Positions 60,972 through 64,000 of a DNA stretch of 64,000 nt are shown one piece after another. The translations under genes were made by a program, and so were the position numbers. How positions within the stretch are numbered: position 1 is the stretch's first letter; each line of letters opens with the position of its first letter. This DNA comes from Syntrophaceticus sp050949745 (GTDB taxonomy: Bacteria > Bacillota > DSM-12270 > Thermacetogeniales > Thermacetogeniaceae), in NCBI GenBank assembly GCA_050949745.1, contig JBMNGF010000002.1:131533-195532 (forward strand), written 5' to 3'. Under the pieces are notes generated by a model. It worked only from the letters and a program-made list of their open reading frames with translations, searched no databases and was not told the origin of the DNA.

Positions 60972-61514
60972 TTATATGCTTGGTTTTGTGAAATATATCG
61001 CAGTTTCTCCGGACCATTCAAACCCTTCCGGTAAATCTTTTATGTTAACTAGCAGAACTTGTGAAGTAATTGTACGCGCATGTTCGCTGGCTTCATCAGA
61101 GCCTGTGATTGTAAACGTAAGAAAATAATCATTGCTATCAGTACCAGGACCAAAATCAAAAGTAAGAGAATCCAAGCGAACGTCTTCTTCTTGTGTGATG
61201 GTCCGGGTTTCAGTTAATCCGTCAGGTTTACTGATAACTTCTTGAAGTATGCCATCAACCTGTTTCAAGCAGTAGTATGTTGTGCCAGACGGCATCTTTG
61301 ATTGATCGGTACTAATATTATCTGCATAGCGGACTTCTTTTGTTATATAATTGGCGGCCAAACGCACATTGCTCTGTACAATGGTCTTTTTTTCGCCTTC
61401 GTAAAAACTCCTCTGGCAGAAAAAGAAAAAGACAGAACTCACTGCCAGCACAACAACTAGCAGGGCTAGAGTTACAGTAAGTTCAGCAAGCAAAAACCCG
61501 CGCTCATCTTTCAT
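60972..61514 (-). CDS. Prepilin-like protein (PilW-like minor pilin)
   Basis: 180 residues. The leader KDERG is followed by FLLAELTVTLALLVVVLAVSSVFF, with Gly/Phe and Glu5. The rest has AANYITKEVRYADNISTDQ and a beta domain (LDSLTFDFGPGTDSNDYFL), which fits a PilW/ComGF-type minor pilin. It is located ahead of PilM. Confidence 0.85.
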   Translation of the reverse strand: MKDERGFLLAELTVTLALLVVVLAVSSVFFFFCQRSFYEGEKKTIVQSNVRLAANYITKEVRYADNISTDQSKMPSGTTYYCLKQVDGILQEVISKPDGLTETRTITQEEDVRLDSLTFDFGPGTDSNDYFLTFTITGSDEASEHARTITSQVLLVNIKDLPEGFEWSGETAIYFTKPSI

Positions 61515-61559
61515 TTGACCACCACTTTTCGGTTAATTATGCAGAGTTACCGCCATATA

Positions 61560-61922
61560 TCAAGGCTCGTCTGTTGGTTCATCATTACTACTGGGTTTAA
61601 ATACAGTTAAACCATTTTCAGTGATAATCTTTCCCTCAATTTCGATCTCCTTGTCGCCAAAATTAATTGATAAAGGGGGATCTTCAGGGTCAGCAGTTAC
61701 ATCTTCTGCAAGTTCACTTTCCAGTTTTGTTTGCCCTTCGTAAATGTTCACTGCTTTGTTGCCAGATTTGATAATGGTAAAAAAGCTTTGATTGAAAAGC
61801 AGCAGTAAGGCAACAGATATGATCGTTAAGATGGCAATGGAAACCAACACTTCTACTAGGGTGAAGCCTTCGGTTGATTTTCTCCATTTGAAAGGGTATG
61901 TTCTACGCTTTCTTTCCATCAT
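61560..61922 (-). CDS. Prepilin-like protein (PilV-like minor pilin)
   Basis: 120 residues. A long leader (RKRRTYPFKWRKSTEG) precedes FTLVEVLVSIAILTIISVALLLL; Gly/Phe and Glu5 fit prepilin peptidase. The rest is short (PPLSINFGDKEIEIEGKII). It may be a tip-initiating minor pilin. Confidence 0.85.
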   Translation of the reverse strand: MMERKRRTYPFKWRKSTEGFTLVEVLVSIAILTIISVALLLLFNQSFFTIIKSGNKAVNIYEGQTKLESELAEDVTADPEDPPLSINFGDKEIEIEGKIITENGLTVFKPSSNDEPTDEP

Positions 61923-61945
61923 GGTTGCTCCTCTTTATTTTTATT

Positions 61946-63256
61946 TTAGTCACTCCAGAGCCCTTTTTGATAACCTTTGCTGCTGACTATCCCGATATCG
62001 ATATCTGCTGGTAAAGGTGGTAAATCTTTAGGATCGTCGGGGTATCTAAGTGTAAAATTATTTTTTATATTCAAAGTGTCTGCAACAATTAATCCATTTA
62101 TCTTGTAGTTATTCATAGTTAAAATTTTTGATTTTGGCGCATAAAAAATGCCGTTAATTGTTGTATTATTTTTCCCATCATATGATACATTGTTTTCCCC
62201 CGCCGAAATAATATGGCCATTTATTGTCATGTTATTTAAGCAAATGCCAGTGTTTTTATTGTTAGAGAAAATCGTTCCGTTAAACACCCCATTGTTGTCT
62301 AAGCTTATGCTACTGTAATCACTCATGTACACTGTCAATGCATCTATTCTACCATTATTATTAACTGCGCTATTACTTTTAACTTCAAACCGAGACTTAA
62401 CATATAGATTCAAACGCCCTTTCCCCTCTAACTGTATTTCCAAGTTAGTTCCGGCAGTTAACTTATCAACCAATACTTCTCGAACATAATCACCAACATC
62501 TATTACCAACATGTTATTGTTTTTCATTTCAATACTTCCGTAATCCCCATCTTCACTGATTCTACAGGTTTCATTGTTTTTAAGCTTTATTTGTTTCTTG
62601 GAGTTCAATGTGGGGAAATCAGGAAAATCAGGAATAGCATATGATACCTTCGAAGTCAATTGCCCTTTGCTTTTTATATCCACATTATTTCCTGTTTTTA
62701 CTACTTCATCTGGGTCACCACCCGGCCCAACCAGAACATCTCCGTCGATCTCTATGTTATTACCGAGGTTGATGCTTCCTTCACCTTCTGCATTAGTTCC
62801 AACATCGCCCGTTATATTAATATTATTGCCTACGCTAAGTCCACTGTTGCAAAAAACAGCGAAATCTCCCAGACCGTAGGATTCATAGGGCACTAACTGC
62901 AACTTCACCGTTCTTTCAAAATCATCAACATACCCAGTCGATTCTATTAACAATCCCTCAGGATTTTGCTCGGTAACTTTCACTTTAAATGTCCCTTTGC
63001 CAAGCTCTACAGGCTCAGTTTCCTTCCCCACAAGTTCATCTACTTCATCCGAGTGGTTCATAATATAATTCGCCACAGCCTCTGCCCCAGACCTGGCCAG
63101 ATAATGAGCCTGCATGCGTCTTTCATCATTGTGCACCTGCAGGTTATCGTTCACACTATATTGCAGAACCGCAGCGCCCAGAAGGGTCAGGACGCCCATC
63201 ACAATGAGCACAGTTATAATTGCTGAGCCCCTTTTATCCTTAAACAACTGTTTCAT
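61946..63256 (-). CDS. PilX-like protein with beta-helix domain
   Basis: 436 residues. The N-terminal region has KDKRGSAIITVLIVMGVLTLLGA, a PilX-type membrane helix with no Glu5, then ARSGAEAVANYIMNHSDE. From about residue 150 on are repeats rich in Asn and Gly (SVGNNINITGDVGTN, NLGNNIEIDGDVLVG, KTGNNVDIKSKG, NNTTINGIFYAP) with a right-handed beta-helix look (polymer-forming domain). It may be a pilus tip adhesin. ATG with GGGGGCGAAG before it. Confidence 0.85.
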   Translation of the reverse strand: MKQLFKDKRGSAIITVLIVMGVLTLLGAAVLQYSVNDNLQVHNDERRMQAHYLARSGAEAVANYIMNHSDEVDELVGKETEPVELGKGTFKVKVTEQNPEGLLIESTGYVDDFERTVKLQLVPYESYGLGDFAVFCNSGLSVGNNINITGDVGTNAEGEGSINLGNNIEIDGDVLVGPGGDPDEVVKTGNNVDIKSKGQLTSKVSYAIPDFPDFPTLNSKKQIKLKNNETCRISEDGDYGSIEMKNNNMLVIDVGDYVREVLVDKLTAGTNLEIQLEGKGRLNLYVKSRFEVKSNSAVNNNGRIDALTVYMSDYSSISLDNNGVFNGTIFSNNKNTGICLNNMTINGHIISAGENNVSYDGKNNTTINGIFYAPKSKILTMNNYKINGLIVADTLNIKNNFTLRYPDDPKDLPPLPADIDIGIVSSKGYQKGLWSD

Positions 63257-63330
63257 GAATCTTCGCCCCCTTACCCTTAATCCCAGGTCAACCCCGGTCT
63301 TATCCAAAAACATGCTCGCTCCCCTGGCTC

Positions 63331-63999
63331 TCAGGCAAGATACTCTGCCATGCTTTCAAGACCTCTGTGCATCAGGCGGGAAACCCGGCGCTGGCCGATA
63401 CCTATTTGCTCTGCAACCTGCTGCTGTGTCAGATCACGGTAGAAGATCAGGTAGATCACCCGGCGCTGCAGATCACTTAAACGCTCCAAAGCCTGCCGCA
63501 CTGCTATCTTATCCTCGATAGGCAGTTGGAAGCTTTCATAGTAAAGATGTTTGACCTGCTTCAGATCAAGCTCATCTAAGCTGACATATCCTGCCTGCAG
63601 TGCTTGGGCGACACCTTCTTTACGGATATTGACCTCTTCTGCAATTTCATCCAGTGTGGGGGGTTCTCCTTTTTTTTGTGATAACTTCTCTATTGTCTCA
63701 TAGATATAGGATTGCAAATCCGCCACCCATCCCGGGCGATCAAAGGAAACCTCTTGGCGTAGATAGTGCTTCATCTCTCCCATAATATAATGGGAGGCAA
63801 AGGTAACAAAGCGGACACCCCTATTGGGATCAAAGCGTTGTACCGCTTTCATGAGACCCTCATAGCCCGCCTGGATGATATCCTCTGAAGGACAGCTACC
63901 CGAATAAATGACTCCATAATGATGTACCAGAGCCTTGGCAGCAATAAAGACCTGGCCTAGGTTTTCTTCGGATCGATCAACAAGATAGTCTAAGATCAC
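63331..63999 (-). CDS. Sigma-70 family sigma factor, SigB/SigF-like, possibly partial
   Basis: 222 residues, close to the window end, so the start (GTG at 63999) may be false. Region 2 has EDIIQAGYEGLMKAVQRFD and FVTFASHYIMGEMKHYLRQ; region 4 has DLTQQQVAEQIGIGQRRVSR. This is a member of the SigB/F/G group but not the spoIIA-linked one. It is just upstream of the pilus genes and may control them; no anti-sigma is visible. Confidence 0.88.
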   Translation of the reverse strand: MILDYLVDRSEENLGQVFIAAKALVHHYGVIYSGSCPSEDIIQAGYEGLMKAVQRFDPNRGVRFVTFASHYIMGEMKHYLRQEVSFDRPGWVADLQSYIYETIEKLSQKKGEPPTLDEIAEEVNIRKEGVAQALQAGYVSLDELDLKQVKHLYYESFQLPIEDKIAVRQALERLSDLQRRVIYLIFYRDLTQQQVAEQIGIGQRRVSRLMHRGLESMAEYLA

Positions 64000-64000
64000 T

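Noticed and set aside
1..64000. tRNA or rRNA genes
   Set aside because: I saw no rRNA-like tract or tRNA cloverleaf sequence in the gaps I read, though I could not run a scan.

Overview
The window comes from a spore-forming anaerobic Firmicute of the Clostridia type. It carries the spoIIA operon with sigF, a spoVA cluster, dacF, spoIIM, spo0A, spoIVB and the whole spoIIIA operon (AA to AH). A flavodiiron protein suggests an O2/NO-scavenging anaerobe. A large structured RNA gene between ispA and a small membrane-protein gene fits OLE RNA, which is known mainly from extremophilic or anaerobic Firmicutes. Codon use and gene order are those of a chromosome, with one insertion sequence. I cannot name the species. 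Dethiobacter-, Natranaerobius- or Desulfotomaculum-like relatives are guesses only. Nearly every gene is on the minus strand, so transcription runs from high to low coordinates. The one confident plus-strand gene is the O-antigen-ligase-like gene at 54.4-55.7 kb.

Layout, low to high coordinate. 1-4.2 kb: spoVAE (cut by the edge), spoVAD, spoVAC, a dodecin gene, and sigF-spoIIAB-spoIIAA behind a good sigma-H promoter. 4.3-14.9 kb: dacF, pyrimidine nucleoside phosphorylase, deoB, xerD, a small membrane protein, spoIIM, a ComB-like protein, an EndoQ-like nuclease, a NUDIX hydrolase, a DUF3866 protein and an M20 peptidase. 14.9-18.6 kb: a MraY-like transferase, a GT2 glycosyltransferase and the steB/steA pair (cell envelope and division). 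18.7-27.5 kb: spo0A, spoIVB, recN, argR, nadK, tlyA, dxs and the OapA-like gene. 27.6-28.3 kb: the OLE RNA gene. 28.3-32.5 kb: ispA, xseB, xseA and two different folD genes in tandem. 32.8-38 kb: nusB, DUF2273, amaP, an Asp23 protein, a biotin carboxylase and a carboxyltransferase-BCCP fusion. 38.1-43.4 kb: spoIIIAH to spoIIIAA. 43.5-49.4 kb: a CD1247-type zinc-ribbon protein, efp, an Xaa-Pro peptidase, aroQ and the pmbA/tldD pair. 49.5-51.1 kb: a complete IS1182-family element with inverted ends and a 4-bp target duplication. 51.2-53.9 kb: a small membrane protein, a flavodiiron protein and an unknown coiled-coil protein. 54.4-64 kb: the O-antigen-ligase-like gene, then a type IV pilus operon (sigma factor, three prepilin-like proteins, PilM, PilN, PilO, a PilP-like lipoprotein, PilB, pilin).

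How the parts fit. SpoIIAA/SpoIIAB/SigF, Spo0A, SpoIVB, SpoIIM, SpoIIIA and SpoVA together cover entry into sporulation, forespore sigma control, engulfment, the mother-cell/forespore channel and dipicolinate uptake. folD, xse, ispA, OLE RNA, oapA, dxs, tlyA, nadK, argR and recN form one long co-directional block that mixes C1, isoprenoid and DNA-repair functions. The pilus operon makes an envelope machine whose pilin may be glycosylated by the divergent ligase-like protein.

The most interesting items are: the OLE RNA locus with its terminal long-range pairing, extended -10 promoter and OapA partner; the tandem divergent FolD pair; several genes that lack a normal start codon where one is expected (xseA, spoIIAB, two small membrane proteins), which means rare start codons or single-base indels; a dispersed GACACAGG...CCTGTGTC hairpin family that interrupts operons and was the IS target; and the duplicated blocks that flank the O-antigen-ligase-like gene.
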